A stretch of DNA of 64,000 bases from Atrina japonica (taxonomy: Eukaryota > Mollusca > Bivalvia > Pterioida > Pinnidae). The stretch spans positions 428,501 to 492,500 of the forward strand of contig BROG01000454.1 in NCBI GenBank assembly GCA_030159075.1, read 5' to 3'. Positions 21,401 to 35,200 of this stretch are shown one piece after another. The notes beneath the pieces were generated by a model. The model was not told the DNA's origin and did not search any database. It saw only the letters and a program-made list of their open reading frames with translations. Positions within the stretch are counted from its first letter, which is position 1. Each line of letters opens with the position of its first letter. A program made the translations under genes and the position numbers.

Positions 21401-24400
21401 GGGGCACAGTGTTCGCAAACACACATCTTAGTAGAATTACAATGTAAATAGAGTGACAATGTAAAAAACTTAGGATTAAAACAATGAGAAACTATGTAAC
21501 CAACAAAAATACAACTTTTATGAAATGTGAAGCTAATGGTTCAGATCTTGGTCAGAGCAAAGACTTGAGCTCGGCAGCTTACTTTTCAAAGTATTTCCAA
21601 AATTGACCATGATTTCAGAATTAATTAAAAATTGATGCACACCTTCATTATTCATAACTGATAGAGCTTTCAACATAGTTGTAGTTTGATATTTTTTCTT
21701 AAAAAAAATTATGTTTTTAAACTTTCCTACCCTTATTATCAATATTTGGTATTGCCAGATTAATTATTCATACTTTTTGTTTTTTTTTGAGTATGGGAAA
21801 GTAGATGTGCTATTTTGTTCTCCAATAATAAGTCTTGTTGATACAGGTAGTTTCTCTACCTGGGTAGTGAAAATCACAGGTAGTGACTCTCCTTGGGTAG
21901 TGAATATCACAGGTAGTGACTCTCCCTGGGTAGTGAAAATTACAGGTAATGACTCTCTCTGGGTCTGGTGACTCTGCCTTTTGACATTATATATGTAGTG
22001 AAAGTCACAGGTAGTCACTCTTCCTTGGTAGTGACTGTCACAGGTAGTGACTCTTTGGGATTCATATAGTGAAGTCACAGGTAGCGACTCTTCAGGATTC
22101 ATAGTGAAGTCACAGGTAGTGACTCTGCCTGTTTACATTGTATATGTTGTGAAGGGCACAGGTAGTGACTCTTCCTGGGTAGCTACAGTCACAGGTAGTC
22201 ACTCTTCCTTGGTAGCGACAGTCACAGGTAGTGACTCTTCAGGATTCATATAGTGAAGTCACAGGTAGTGACTCTGCATGTTTACATTGTATATGTAGTG
22301 AAAGTCACAGGTAGTCACTCTTCCTTGGTAGCGACAGTCACAGGTAGTGACTCTTCAGGATTCATATAGTGAAGTCACAGGTAGTGACTCTGCATGTTTA
22401 CATTGTATATGTAGTGAAAGTCACAGGTAGTCACTCTTCCTTGGTAGCAACAGTCAGTGAGGTAAGTAGTGACTCTGCATGTTTACAGGATTCATCTTCC
22501 TTGGTATAGTCACAGGTAGTCACAGGTAGTGACGATTCCTGGGTACTAGTATATGTAGTGAAAGTTACAGGTAGTGGCTCTTCCTGGGTATATGTAGTGA
22601 AAGTCACAGGTAGTCACTCTTCCTGGGTAGCGACAGTCACAGGTAGAGACTCTTCAGGATTCATATATTGAAGTTACAGGTAGTGACGACTCCTGGGTAC
22701 TAGTATATGTAGTGAAAATCACAGGTGGTGACTCTTCCTGGGTATATGTAGCAGGCCTTTTTCTATAGTTTCCAGGGGTCTAAAATTTGGCCCCAATCAC
22801 AATGCAAAATTTATGTGTTCTTTCCCAATTTAATGAAAAAATTCCCAATTTGGTGTTGAGCCAGGGGTTGCACTGGGCTTTGCCAATGTCGCAAAATGCA
22901 GTTTTTTCTTTCAACTGGTTACAAAAATTAGCTTCTGGCGACATTTCTGTCAGGTTCATTGGCCAAATTGCAAAGCAAGTCCGGTCTATAGATTGACGAT
23001 GTCCATCTGTCCGTCATCATTTTGGTTAAAATTTTGGTTTAAGCAAATTCTCAGCAATTGATAGAGGTGCAGATTGCCTGTAGGTTACCTGTTGCAAGTG
23101 CATTTGAATTACGTGGGTTTGAATTTGGAGGGTGGATCAAAGTAGTAATCGCGGTAGGGAGCAACAATTTGGTTAAAGTTTCAGGTTGAAGCAATTTCCG
23201 GGTAATAGATAGAGGTACCAACTTCAAACTTGGCCCGTAGGTTACCTGTGGCAAGTGCAATTGAATTATATATTGTTTGAAATTGGGAAGGGAAAGGGGT
23301 GGATCAAAGTAGTAATTGGTGTGGAGATTAACAATTTGGTTAAAGTTTCAGGTTGAAGTAAGTTCTGGGTAATGGATAGAGGTTACAAACTTGAAACTTG
23401 GCCTGTAGGTTACCTTTGGCAAGTGCAATCAAATTATGTGGGTTTGAATTTTTTTTTGGGAGGTTATCAAAGTAGTAATTGGGGTTGGCAATGTATAGAG
23501 TTGCAAACTTCATACTTGGCTCTTAGGTTGCCTTTGGCATGTGCAATTGAATAATGTTAGTTTGAATTTTGGGGGTAGATTAAAGTAGTAATTGGTGTGG
23601 AGATCAACATTTTGGATAAAGTTTCAGGTTGGAGCAAGTTCTGGGTAATGGATAGTGGTACAGAATACAAACTTGGCCTGTACAAAGTTGCTGTAGGTTG
23701 CCTGTGACATGTGCAATTGAATTATATGGGTTTGAATTTTGGGGATGGATCAAAGTATTAGTGGGGTTGGGATCAACATTTTTGTTAAAGTTTCATGTTG
23801 AAGTAAATTCTTTGCAATGGAAGGATGTACAGACTTCATACTTGACCAGTGGGTTACCTGTGACAATTTCAATTGAGTTATATGAGTTTGAATTTTGGGG
23901 GATGGATCAAAGAAGTAGTGGGGTGGGGATCAACATTTTTGTTGAAGTTTCAGATTGAAGTAAATTCTTGGGAATGGAAGGATGTGAAGACTTCATATTT
24001 TTATAGTTGTAAACAAAAATATTCGGTGAATAGTGCTCAAACATTTTGACATTTGGTTTTAGGTAATTAAAATGAACCTAATAAGAAATAGTTCCAAACA
24101 CATGGGCATTATACTTGCCTCTAATTTACTGATTAGATTTTACATGTACTTTGAAATCCTGTCATACCGTTTTCAGCGGTTGCTTGGCTTTTTTTAAGCA
24201 TTAGGTCATATAGGTTACTGGTACCTTAGGCTGAAATTCTGCGCCAATTTAAAGTAACTTTATTTTTTTGTTGGTAAAATCAGGCCAAAAAAATGTAACT
24301 TAAAATTGGAGCAGAATTTTGGCCTACTGGTACCTAAAACAATTACTGAATTAGATCTTACGAATTATCATCATGAACATGGACTGATGATCCTGTTCAG

Positions 24401-27400
24401 TAATTAATATCATTAGACCATACAGAGGTGTGCTGGGGCTAATTACACTATGACCTGTAGTGGTCAGGTACATGTACATATTGATTACCTGTAAATTAAA
24501 ACCTCCACACCTATAATTAATTATTATCAATATCTTCTGTCCTATATGCAGATATAATAGTTTGACAACATAAATGTTATCTTCATTTCATGCCGCTTGT
24601 TTATATAAGTCCTCACTGATTTTATTTCAAAAATTTAACTGAGAACTGTTGAAGTGAGATCATGGTGTTTTCCATGACATCCACAAAAAAAAAAAAAAAA
24701 GAAAAGAAACTAACAATGCAGTGTATTGGATGCATCTTAAAGATTGTGGTGATGTAGACTAAAATAATGTTTTATATTAATAACATAAATTTTAGACAAC
24801 TTTTTGTAATTCATTTCATTGATTTAGTAAATTGACAGTAATGAGAAATATTTGACTCTGGATCCTGAAATTTGAAACTGATGACAGATTTTGACAGATG
24901 GTGATTTTTTGGGCAACGTGAATTCTTCATCTAGCTTAACCCCAGGTTGAGGTAACACAATAATGAAATATAAATCAATATGAATGGAATTGCATTTAAA
25001 ACAAAGATTCCATTACATTTAGATTTCTATTTGTTCATACAAATAATTTTTCCCAATTTTAATTTTGATACAAATTCATGTTTAAATTCCCAGTTGTGTT
25101 GCCAATGGCATATTACCAAAATTAGCAGAAAAAGGCAGGTGTAATGAAATTCATGTAGGTAGTGACTCTCCTGGGTAGCAAAAGTCAGAGGTAGTGACTC
25201 ACAGGGTATATGTAGTGAAAGTCACAGGTAATGACTTACAGGGTATATGTAGTAAAAGTCACAGGTACTGACTTACAGGGTGAAAGTCACAGGTAGTAAC
25301 TCTCCCTGGGTAGTGAAAGTCACAGGTAGTGACTCACAGGGTATATGTAGTGAAAGTCACAGGTAGTGACTCACAGGGTATATGTAGTGAAAGTCACAGG
25401 TAATGACTTACAGGGTATATGTAGTAAAAGTCACAGTACTGACTTACAGGGTATTTTAGTGAAAGTCACAGGCAGTGACTCATAGGGTATATATTGTGAA
25501 AGTCACAGGTAGTAACTCTCCCTGGGTATATGTTGTGAACGTCACAGGTAGTGACTCACAGGGTTTATGTAATGTAAAGTCACAGGTAGTGACTTTCCCT
25601 GGGTATATGTTGTGAAAGTTACAGGTCACTACCGGTATATGTACTAATGTAGTGAAAGTCACAGGGTATATATAGTGAAAGTTATGGTAGTTACTCTTTC
25701 TGGGTAATATAAGTCACAGGTAGTGACTCACAGGGTATATGTAGTGAAAAGTGACAGATAGTGACTCTCCCTGGGTATATGTTGTGAAAATTATGGTAAT
25801 GATTCTCACTGGGTAGTGAAAGTCACAGGTAGTGACTCCTCAGGGTATATGTTGTGAAAGTCACAGGTAGTGACTCTCCCTGGGTATACAGTCACAGGTA
25901 GTGACTCTTCCTCGGTATATGCAATGAAAGTCATAGGTAGTGACTCTTCCTGGGTATACAGTCACAGGTAGTGACTCTTCCTCGGTATAGGCAATGAAAG
26001 TCATAGGTAGTGACTCTTCCTGGTTAGTGAAAGTTACAGGAAGTGACTCCCTGGGTATATGTAGTGAAAGTCACAGGTAGTGACTCTCCCAGGTTATATG
26101 TAGTGAAAGTCACAGGTAGTGAATTTTCATGCATCTGTTGTGAATAAATATATCTCATATGAGTCCTTAAATAATAAATAGCCTCCCCCCCTTCCCCCAT
26201 GGGCCACATACAGACTGATTAGTTTTGTTGCCTAACTATTACCATTTAGCCTCAACTGACCATTAATGTCCTTTTTTTGCTTTGTTATAAACCATTAATT
26301 TGTTAAACTATAAGACAAAAAGATAATCAACCCAGCATTTTATGATTATTTTTCTAGAATTCTTCATTACTCTACAGTTTTACCTACTCTGTTGATTTGT
26401 TATGATTATGATGGATGACATTGTCAACCAGTCCGAGGAGTGTAAAACTAGTATGAGCTTGTTTACTTGGGAAATTCAATCTTCACTATGGAATCCAAGT
26501 GCCAACACACAATTTGATACACTTCAATTCAGTAGTCGTTTGAAATTACAGTTTATGAATCATTGAATGTAACTGATGATTTTAACTTGTCCATTTTAGA
26601 TAAGTGTACAACAGAACACAGTAGGATAGGTTTATGGCACTGACACTTGTTGTTCTAGGTATTGAGCCCCAAAGACCATCATTATCTAAATATTGAATGA
26701 CTGGTACAGGGGCACTTGTTATAGGTATAGAGCCCCAAAGACCATCATTATCTAAACATTGAATGACTGGTACAGGGGCACTTGTTATAGGTATAGAGCC
26801 CCAAAGATCACCATTATCTAAACATGGAATGACCCATCATTATCCAAAAAATGAATGAATGGTACAGGGACAGTTGTTAAAGGTATACAGCCGCACAGAC
26901 CATCATTATCCAAACATTAAATGACTGACCATCGTTCTCTAAACATTGCATGACTGGTACAGGGACATATATTATAGGTATAGAGCCCCAAAGATCACCA
27001 TTATCTAAACATTTAATGACTGGTACAGGGACAGTTGTTAAAGGTATAGAGCCCCAAAGATCACCATTATCTAAACTTGGAATAACCCATCGTTATCCAA
27101 ACATTGAATGACTGGTACAGGGACATATATTATAGGTATAGAGCCCCAAAGGTCATCATTATCTAAACATGGAATGACTGGTACAGGGACACTTGTTATA
27201 GGTATAGAGCCCCACAGATCATCATTATCTGAACATGGAATGACTGGTACAGGGACACTTGTTATAGGTATAGAGCCCCACAGATCATCATTATCTAAAC
27301 ATGGAATGACTGGTACAGGGACACTTGTTATAGGTATAGAGCCCCACAGATCATCATTATCTGAACATGGAATGACTGGTACAGGGACACTTGTTATAGG

Positions 27401-30400
27401 TATAGAGCCCCACAGATCATTATGTGAACCTGGAATGACTAGTACAGAGACGATTGTTGTTATAGATATAGAGCCCCACAGATCATCATTATCTAAACAT
27501 GGAATGACTGGTACAGGGACACTTGTTATAGGTATAGAGCCCCAAAAACCATCATTATCTAAACATGGAATGACTGGTACAGGGACACTTGTTATAGGTA
27601 TAGAGCCCCACGGATCATCATTATGTGAACCTGGAATGACTAGTACAGAGACGATTGTTGTTATAGATATAGAGCCCCACAGATCATCATTATCTAAACA
27701 TGGAATGACTGGTACAGGGACACTTGTTATAGGTATAGAGCCCCAAAGACCATTATTATCTAAACATGGAATGACTGGTACAGGGACACTTGTTATAGGT
27801 ATAGAGCCCCATAGATCATCATTATCTGAACATTGAATGATCCATCATTATCCAAACAGTACAGGGACACTTGTTATAGGTGTAGAGCCCCGCAGACCAT
27901 CATTATCTAAGCATTGAATGACTGGTACAGGGATAATGGTTATAGGTATACAGACCAATAGACCATCAGAAACATTGACACCTGTTTTAGGTATACAGCC
28001 CCATAGACCATCAGAAACATTGACACCTGTTTTAGGTATACAGCCCCATAGACCATCAGAAACATTGAATGACCAGTACAGGGACATTTTTTATAGGTAT
28101 ACAGCCCCACAGACCATCATTAAACATTGAATGACTAATTCAGCATACAACCTTATAATGAACAAAAGTAGAAATTCAGAACAACAAATGTGCATTTACA
28201 ATTCATCTTAATTTGAAATGTAATTCCTTAGCTTGCAAGGACAAAATGTCAGGAGCAACTAACAAATCAACTCACCTATCCCTGACTATGTCTACAGTAA
28301 AACCTGCATATAACAAATTTCAAGGGACCTACCTTATTTTTAATTTGTTATAAGGACAGTTCGTAATATAGTTATAGCAAAGTGGGCTGAATGGTTAAAG
28401 TGCATTTTGTTACAAACAAAAATCACTCTATATTCGGTCTAAACAGGAACTTTCCTAGGAAGAAAAATGAAATGGACTTTCCTATGAAGTAAAAGAAAAA
28501 ACCCCACTTTTTGTTACTTTTAATTTACACAATTTATATAATCAGAGATTAGCCCTACTTATGCCTGCCCAAAAAGTCAACAATTTATTTTAGTTTCAAT
28601 GATATTGATCACTTCGTTATAAAACCTTAAAAGAGTTCGATTGGGATATCAAGGGACATGAAAATCTGTTTGTTAAAGGCAAATTTCGTAATATAAAATT
28701 TGTTATAAAATTGTTTTTCAACAGAGAATACATAGAGGTGCAATAAAGGTGCAATCAGGGATTGTCTATTGATTTGTTATGTGCATAAATTTGTACAAAC
28801 TGAGTTCATTATATAACAAGATATTCATAATAATAACACTCCCCTCTCCCCTCCCCTGAAAAAAAAAGTTGTAACTCTTTCATTTGGGTTATCTTGGTCA
28901 ACTTGTAATTGAGCAAAGATCATTTTTTAGCCTGTGCTTAGAGTACATGTATTACATTGGAAATGGTAATATGCTGAATGTCATCATTCTTCAGAAACAG
29001 GAATCGAAACTGGAATGTGGGTAAACTTGAGTAAGAATTGCATTAATTATCAACCTTTCCACATCTAATTATATAAATGGTTTGCTCTTTTCTATAAGAA
29101 TGTTATTGTTTCATCATTGTTTGATGAACAGTTTCACATGTTTTAATATTTACTCAATTTTTTGTAGAAATCCTGATATATTGATTTGTATGTATTATCT
29201 TTCCAGATGTTTGAGTCAGATGGATCCAGTATGATATACTGGCATGCCCTTGTAGATGTCAATAGCACTGACTTTGCAGGTTTGAATCCTTCCTTATATA
29301 AGTGTACATGTACTTGTAAATTATAGTAGATCATTTCTGCTTAGTTTTCCTGCAGTTTAAGACTACTCAAAACAATTTTTAAGTTATATAGTACAGTCAA
29401 TTCTTGTTACAACAGCATTTGATATACAATTGTAACAGCATTTTTGGTTATTGGCAGAAATTTCAAGGGAACGAATTTACATCCATGTAACAGCATATTT
29501 GCTTTCCAGCACCGGCAGTGATTTTCGGGAACAAACATGCATTTTACCTCTAGAATTGACTTGTTTTAACGACAAAGCATAAAAATTAGAAAATTGTTGC
29601 CATAATTTAGTAAATTAATGGAATGAAAATAACAATAAAAACAGTTTTATTTGTTGAAATCATTTAACTTCATCAATGCAATCATATTGAATTGAGGTTT
29701 AACATTTAATAGGGGTTTAACGACTAAGGATATTTCTGCAATCTTATTTTGATGCCAAGCCCAGAAATTTGATATAATAGCATATTTGATATAATGGGAA
29801 TTTTACTGGATCCCAATCTGGCCGCTATAACAAGAGTTGACTGTATTGTGATTAGGTTTGATTGACATACCTTAACAAAGTTGAGGAGAGTTTATGCTAT
29901 GACCCTGGTTCCTGGGTTAGTGATTGGTCAAGAAGATTGGTTGAGGTGAGGTTATTAGCGGGGGGAAGGGGTGGGTATTATGTTTGGATAAGGTGAGCTT
30001 TGTAATCTTTGATTACCTTACTTGATTGTGGATGAGAATGTGTGCTTAAGATGTATACAATACAGATCACGATCTTTCTGCTAGTAAACTGGGAAATGTA
30101 CCCACATCCTCAGTACCGATTGTTTAACACTATGAGGAAAATACTGTTAGTAAATTTTCACTTGTAAATAAATATGAACAGGTAACAAAATTTGTGTGCC
30201 CCGAGATAAAACATAACCTGATTGATTTTGGATGTGTTTCAGCTACAAGGATAAATTGGTCATTATCTGTCATTGTAATCTTTGGTAAACTTGTTTCGGC
30301 ATTTTCTATGAAAATGTTAAATAATATGATGTACTAAAACTGCAATAATTATGTTGGTGTCAAAAGGTTACAGAAGGTGAAACTTTGACAGATTTTGATG

Positions 30401-32169
30401 TGTACACCACCCATATTTTTTTTTTTTTTTTTTGGCCACATGGTAGGAGAATCTTTTAGAATTCTTGTGTTCTGTGTTGTTCAGAATTGACATTTGTATA
30501 TAAGCATCAGTGTTTTAGATCCTCAGAAAGAGAGATATAGAGAGACCGCCATTTTGACACAGGCTACTGTCACCTGAACATGTTGTATAAGTTACACATG
30601 ATGTGAGATAAAATCTATATGATAACAGCTGAGTTATTGGTTTCTTGTGGGTCACTTACAATTGTACAATCAAACCTGTCTTGAGAAACCACCCCTTCTG
30701 CCACTAAAATGTGGTCTCCAAGACATATAGTCTCTTATAAGAGAATTTATTTAAAGGATCATTTAACTGAGTGGTTCAAAGAATTTGGTCTGACTGGAAG
30801 TCTCTTATGAATGCCTAGAGCAATGCCCATTTAACCATGAAATTTCACACCTCTACATATGTTCTAGTAAACTAAAGTGGATTTTGTGAGAATGTTTGCA
30901 GGTTTACTTGAAGAATGCCATGGTCTGTCCTTGGGTATATTGTTACGAGGTTCTCTCTTCCACCACTGAGAACTTAACCCCTCATGGCCAACAAAATTGT
31001 GTGCTTCAGGTAACTTTAACCACTCTTGTTAAACACAGTTTTGTAAATTTAGTACGCCATGGGTTTTGCATCACTGATTAGGATTTTTGTTTTGTTTTGT
31101 TTTAATGGTATTAGTATGCTATGTAATTTATACTTGAATGGCGATGTCACCAGGTATAGGTGAAGTGCTGTACATTTTGACCTGTCAATGCAGGGAAAAT
31201 TCCTTTAAAAAATCACACAGGTGAATTTCAATTCCTTTGGTAGAGAATTGGTTCCCAGTGTTTTTTTTTGTATATATTCACAAGTGTCACTTAAAAAGAA
31301 AACTACTGTTAACATAACTTCTTTCATTATACCTTCTGTTAAAATCTTGTAATCTGATTGGTTGAGAGAGATGTGAAAATTTTCAATGTCACCCCCTCAG
31401 TTAACAAAGATAAAGAAGCCATGGTGATATTCCAAAAATTGTCACTTGCACCAAAGTTATATGTGTACAGTTCATCACAGTGAGAGCTTTTCATCGTAGC
31501 CAAAATGTTTGTTTTGTAGGGTATTTGTTTTGTATTTTCTAGCTTGCTGGTTAATAGTTGAAGTGTAAAATATCTACGGTAAAGCAAACAAATATGATAC
31601 TCAGTATAATAAAATAAATATTACACTCATGAGAGGGTGATATTGCATATTTTCACCCTCGGAAAAGCATTGATGACCTCAGCCTCACCTTGGTCAACAG
31701 TCATTTGACGATGCTTCCTTGGGGTGAAAATATGCAGTATCACTCTCATGAATGTAATATTTATATAATGTCAAATCCCTACCCAAGGGCGGGTTGGACT
31801 AATTAGAGTAATCCATTAATAAGCTTATACATGTACTATCGCCATGTGATTACCCTGCATCAGAGTCCACTTAAGAAGATTGGTTGTGGTTAGGTTTACC
31901 TGCTTCTACTCCACATACATCAGGTTAATTAAAAATCCGGTATTTTATTGGCAAAACTGACCTTGTTTTAGACGTAGACTTTTTTCAATGCTTTGGTTAA
32001 TGAAATAAGTTGACTTCAGATTAACTTAGGTATGTAAATTATGTTGGTGTGAGGCATGTGATGAGGCAATGTTTGATTATGATTACATGACTTCTGGGCC
32101 AAGTTTGGGGTTCTCTAGGATCAAGAGTATAAAATGCTACATACTGTATTCTTATTTCATTACATTCTA

Positions 32170-32255
<86 letters not shown>

Positions 32256-35200
32256 CATATTTACATGAGTTAGTTACATTGTTTAGAAGTTTATTGTCAT
32301 ATTGACTGGTTTGATGTTGTTTTGGCTCTCTTCTTTTTTGTAGAAAATGATAATTTTGGAAGAGGTATATCAGGACTGGGAGAAACATTTATATGTGTTG
32401 GTAAGTGACATTACATCGAGAACATTTTATTTCTCAGCAAATCAATAGTTATTATTTGGAGAAAGTATGGATATGTTACATGTAAGTGATGTTACATGGG
32501 GAAAGTTTGTATATATATTACATGTAAGTGATGTTACATGGGGAAAGTTTGTATAGATATTACATGTAAGTGATGTTACATGGAGGAAGTTTGTGTGTGT
32601 TGTATGTAAGTAATGTTACATGGAGGAAGTTTGTATATGTATTACATGTAAGTGATGTTACATGGAGGAAGTTTGTATATATATTACATGTAAGTGATGT
32701 TGCATGGAGGAAGTTTGTATATATGCTACATGTAAGTAATGTTACATGGAGAAAGTTTGTGTGTGTTGTATGTAAGTAATATTACACGGAGGAAGTTTGT
32801 ATATGTATTACATGTAAGTGATGTTACATGGTGGAAGTTTGTATATATATTACATGTAAGTGATGTTGCATGGAGGAAGTTTGTTTTTATTATTACATGT
32901 AAATGATGTTGCATGGATAAAGTTTGTATGTGTTTACATGTAAGTAATGTTACATGGAGGAAGTTTGTATATGGTAAATGTCATTAAACAAAAAATCTTT
33001 TGAAAATACAGATGTTTGTGATGTTGAAATACTGTTTTATGTCACTTTTATTAGCTTGCCATGATGAAAGTCCAGAGAGCTAATGTCATAGCCCCAGCAT
33101 TGTTGAAATTTCACATATAGATTTCTTATGAAGAGAGCTTTCATTTGGTACCTTGACTTTTGTCCTAGTGACCTTGACCTTGGACTTTGACCTACTTTTC
33201 AAAAACTTTAACCTTGAATATAGCATTTAAACCATGAAGGATAGGGCTGTGATATTTCACATATAGATTTCTTATGACCAAAGCTTTGATTTGGTACCTT
33301 GACTTTTGACCTTGTGACCTTGAACTTTGACCTACTTTTCAAAAACTTGAACATTGGCTATAGCTTTTAAACTATGAGGGAAAAAGCTTTGATGTTTCAC
33401 ATAGATTCCTTATGACAAAAGCTTTCATTTAGTACCTTGACTTTGGACTAAATGACCTTGGACTTTGACCTGCTTTTCAAAGTCATTAACCTTGGCTATA
33501 GCTTCAAAACCATGAGGGATACAGCTTTGATATTTCACATATAGATTTCTTATGAACAAAGCTTTCATTTGATACCTTGACTTTTGACCTAGTTACTGTG
33601 TGATCTGTACATTTTCAGGCATGTTGGATCACAAAAAATCTGCATGGGGGCCATCTTGGATTTTGACAATTGAAGTTTGTTATCGCTATTTCTCAGGAAG
33701 TACTGAAGGGATCTTCATGAAATTTGACATATAGGTTTTCCTTGGGTTGAGGTCTAGTTGTGCAGAGTACATTTTTACATTTTCAGCAGGGTCGGATCAC
33801 AGTCCAATCCTTAAGCCATATATATTACTGATTGTTATGGAAAAACACTTTCACTAGTGTATATTGTAGTCCTGTCCCAGCCCCTGAAATATATACTTAC
33901 TGTACTTTGCTACATTTGATATCAAAGATGGGACCAGCAAGACATATAATTATGTCTTGTTTTACTTAATGCAGGTTTTGACCAGCATTTTCACTTTTTG
34001 AGGTTGACAAGTAGCTATCTTGGATTATAGCACTTTATTTTTGGTATTGTTATAATCTTGTGAGAAAGCACTTGACAAATATTTAGGTTTTAGTTCAAAT
34101 TCATTGTTGAGCTTCAAAATAAGAAACATTCAAATGAAAAACATTCGATGGTGGGTGCCAAGATCCCTCTGGAATCTCTTGTCTCTCTTAGTCTTGCTTA
34201 GTATCTACATTTACATCAGATTTTGGACCAAAAATAAATAATTAAAATTAATGAATTTCCGACGAATTCATTGGTTAACAATCCAGAAAACATTCGAGTC
34301 ATACATCAGTGACATGAACGGTAATTAAGCCCACGCTCCTGGACGGTACTACTTTTTGTTTACATGTTGGCCATTTGCTATACACAAATGTGTTTTACAT
34401 CACACAAGATAAAAACAGATCATCATAGTGAAAGTGGTCGTAAGTTACAGTTGCGAATGCACCACACAACAGAAAAATCTATTCGTAACACCCTGTCTTC
34501 CATTTCAACTGGTAATTTTGAATCAGCCCCAAGTTCAACTGCATTAGCATCGGTTTTAAATTCAAGTACAGTCAAACCTATTCCCTACTGTATCACTACT
34601 GCAGTTAGGCCTACTTGTCCTGCAAAAGGTGATCCAAAGCAATGGATATATTGTATTAACATTCCAATATCATTAAATACAATTAATACTCTCTCTATGG
34701 GATTTATTTCAAATTCCTCATTCAATAACTGTAATTTTAACTAAAGCAGCCACACATCAACTTCTCTTCCTTGTGATGATGACATAAAAATGATGTAACA
34801 GTCTAGTGTTGTTCACGGTTGTCATAACGACGCAATTTAAGTGCGACAGTTTAACTTGTTTGTTTATATTGTTTGGGAAAATTAATAAATAAACACTGAA
34901 TGTTTGCTTCGCAAATTACACAGTGTGCACAGTCTTCATTCAGGTCATTAAATACTGACACGGAAAAAATATAGAATCAATGCTTAAATAAAAGTGAGCA
35001 AAATATATATATCCATATATCTGAACAGAACAAAAACAAAATTTTGAATTTCAGTTGACCCAAAGTATATTTTTCTGTAATTCTTCATGCATTGTTTACA
35101 GGATCACAGCAGGGGGATATACATGTGTTCAATATTCCAGCCAAAGGAACCAATATAACACTTAAAGAAAGTTTAATAGGTGAGTTGTTTCTTAAGTCTA

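Larger units (their letters stand above)
20865..29206 (+). other. Wdr54: Wdr54 intron 2 (8.3 kb), mostly tandem repeats
   Basis: Contains two blocks of the TCACAGGTAGTGACTC array, a 160-bp repeat between them, a 66-bp array and a MITE-like stretch. The pieces 20900-21835 and 24000-25130 hold no supported gene. Confidence 0.8.
29280..32343 (+). other. Wdr54: Wdr54 intron 3
   Basis: Holds a 450-bp TA-flanked MITE, SINE and MITE fragments, a fold-back element (31613-31765) and a long TA microsatellite. No coding sequence recognised. Confidence 0.75.
32401..35101 (+). other. Wdr54: Wdr54 intron 4
   Basis: Holds the donor-like minisatellite (32461-32975), the 147-bp repeat element (33048-33830) and an unassigned open frame (34364-34744). 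Confidence 0.75.

Noticed and set aside
27108..27836. 242-aa repetitive open frame as a real repeat protein gene
   Set aside because: It starts and ends inside a 66-bp satellite in a Wdr54 intron; the unit is a multiple of 3, which keeps frames open by itself, and neighbouring units break the frame.
32039..32388. Tyr-Ile repeat peptides
   Set aside because: Translation of the TA microsatellite.
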